DNA from: an uncultured Collinsella sp.
Lineage (GTDB): Bacteria; Actinomycetota; Coriobacteriia; Coriobacteriales; Coriobacteriaceae
Assembly: GCA_958407465.1 (NCBI GenBank)
Contig: CATYIV010000037.1
Span: forward strand, 1 to 16,932
Direction: 5' to 3'
DNA length: 16,932 nt
How positions within the stretch are numbered: position 1 is the stretch's first letter; the number at the start of each line of letters is the position of its first letter. The notes beneath the pieces are model-generated. The model saw nothing but the letters and a program-made list of their open reading frames with translations, was not told the DNA's origin and did not search any database. Below are positions 16,907 to 16,932 of the stretch, piece by piece. Made by a program: the position numbers and the translations under genes.

Positions 16907-16932
16907 GGACAACTATGTAGCCTCAGACTAGA

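Overview
The window looks like part of a chromosome from a moderately high-GC actinobacterium. The mix of genes and the hairpin-rich gaps suggest a gut Coriobacteriia member such as Collinsella. That placement is an inference from gene content and memory of the group; no marker gene here proves it. Nothing points to a prophage, plasmid or large mobile island. The features are ordinary metabolic operons separated by unusually structured gaps.

Layout. Positions 1-467 (minus) hold the start of a LacI-family regulator cut by the window edge. Positions 612-4068 (minus) are a ferrous-iron uptake operon read right to left: two FeoA proteins, FeoB and a small Cys-rich FeoB-associated membrane protein. 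A DtxR/IdeR-like box lies inside the operon and a paired GTTAACCA motif lies in front of it. Positions 4161-4409 (minus) encode an HPr-family phosphocarrier with its own terminator; it keeps His15 but has Asp at the regulatory Ser46 position. Positions 4507-4725 are a 219-bp element with about 30-bp terminal inverted repeats. An APC-family permease (minus, start 6294) has a reading frame that runs through its own terminator into this element. Positions 6448-9915 (minus) carry ebgA and ebgC, a two-subunit family 2 beta-galactosidase. In front of them are a candidate promoter and three identical 14-bp operators, and the divergent LacI-family gene at 10292-11308 (plus) is the likely repressor.

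Positions 11315-11500 contain three tandem palindromes of about 61-bp period whose arms differ between units but remain self-complementary. Next comes aspS (11614-13401, minus), divergent from serB (13658-14293, plus). After serB, a separate plus-strand operon carries larB, larC and a TetR-family regulator, with a candidate promoter and an 11+11 bp palindrome in front. LarB and LarC make the nickel-pincer nucleotide cofactor of lactate racemase-type enzymes, but LarC stops after its first domain and larE and larA are not in the window. The window ends with a C-rich, G-poor stretch and a terminator enclosed in a perfect 29-bp inverted repeat.

How the genes work together: the Feo set imports Fe(II); ebgAC hydrolyses beta-galactosides under local LacI control; HPr belongs to sugar phosphotransfer signalling; aspS and serB are housekeeping; larBC supply a nickel cofactor step, perhaps under the co-encoded TetR protein. 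No single undescribed system stands out. The best leads are the HPr Asp46, the one-domain LarC joined to tetR, and the palindrome arrays.
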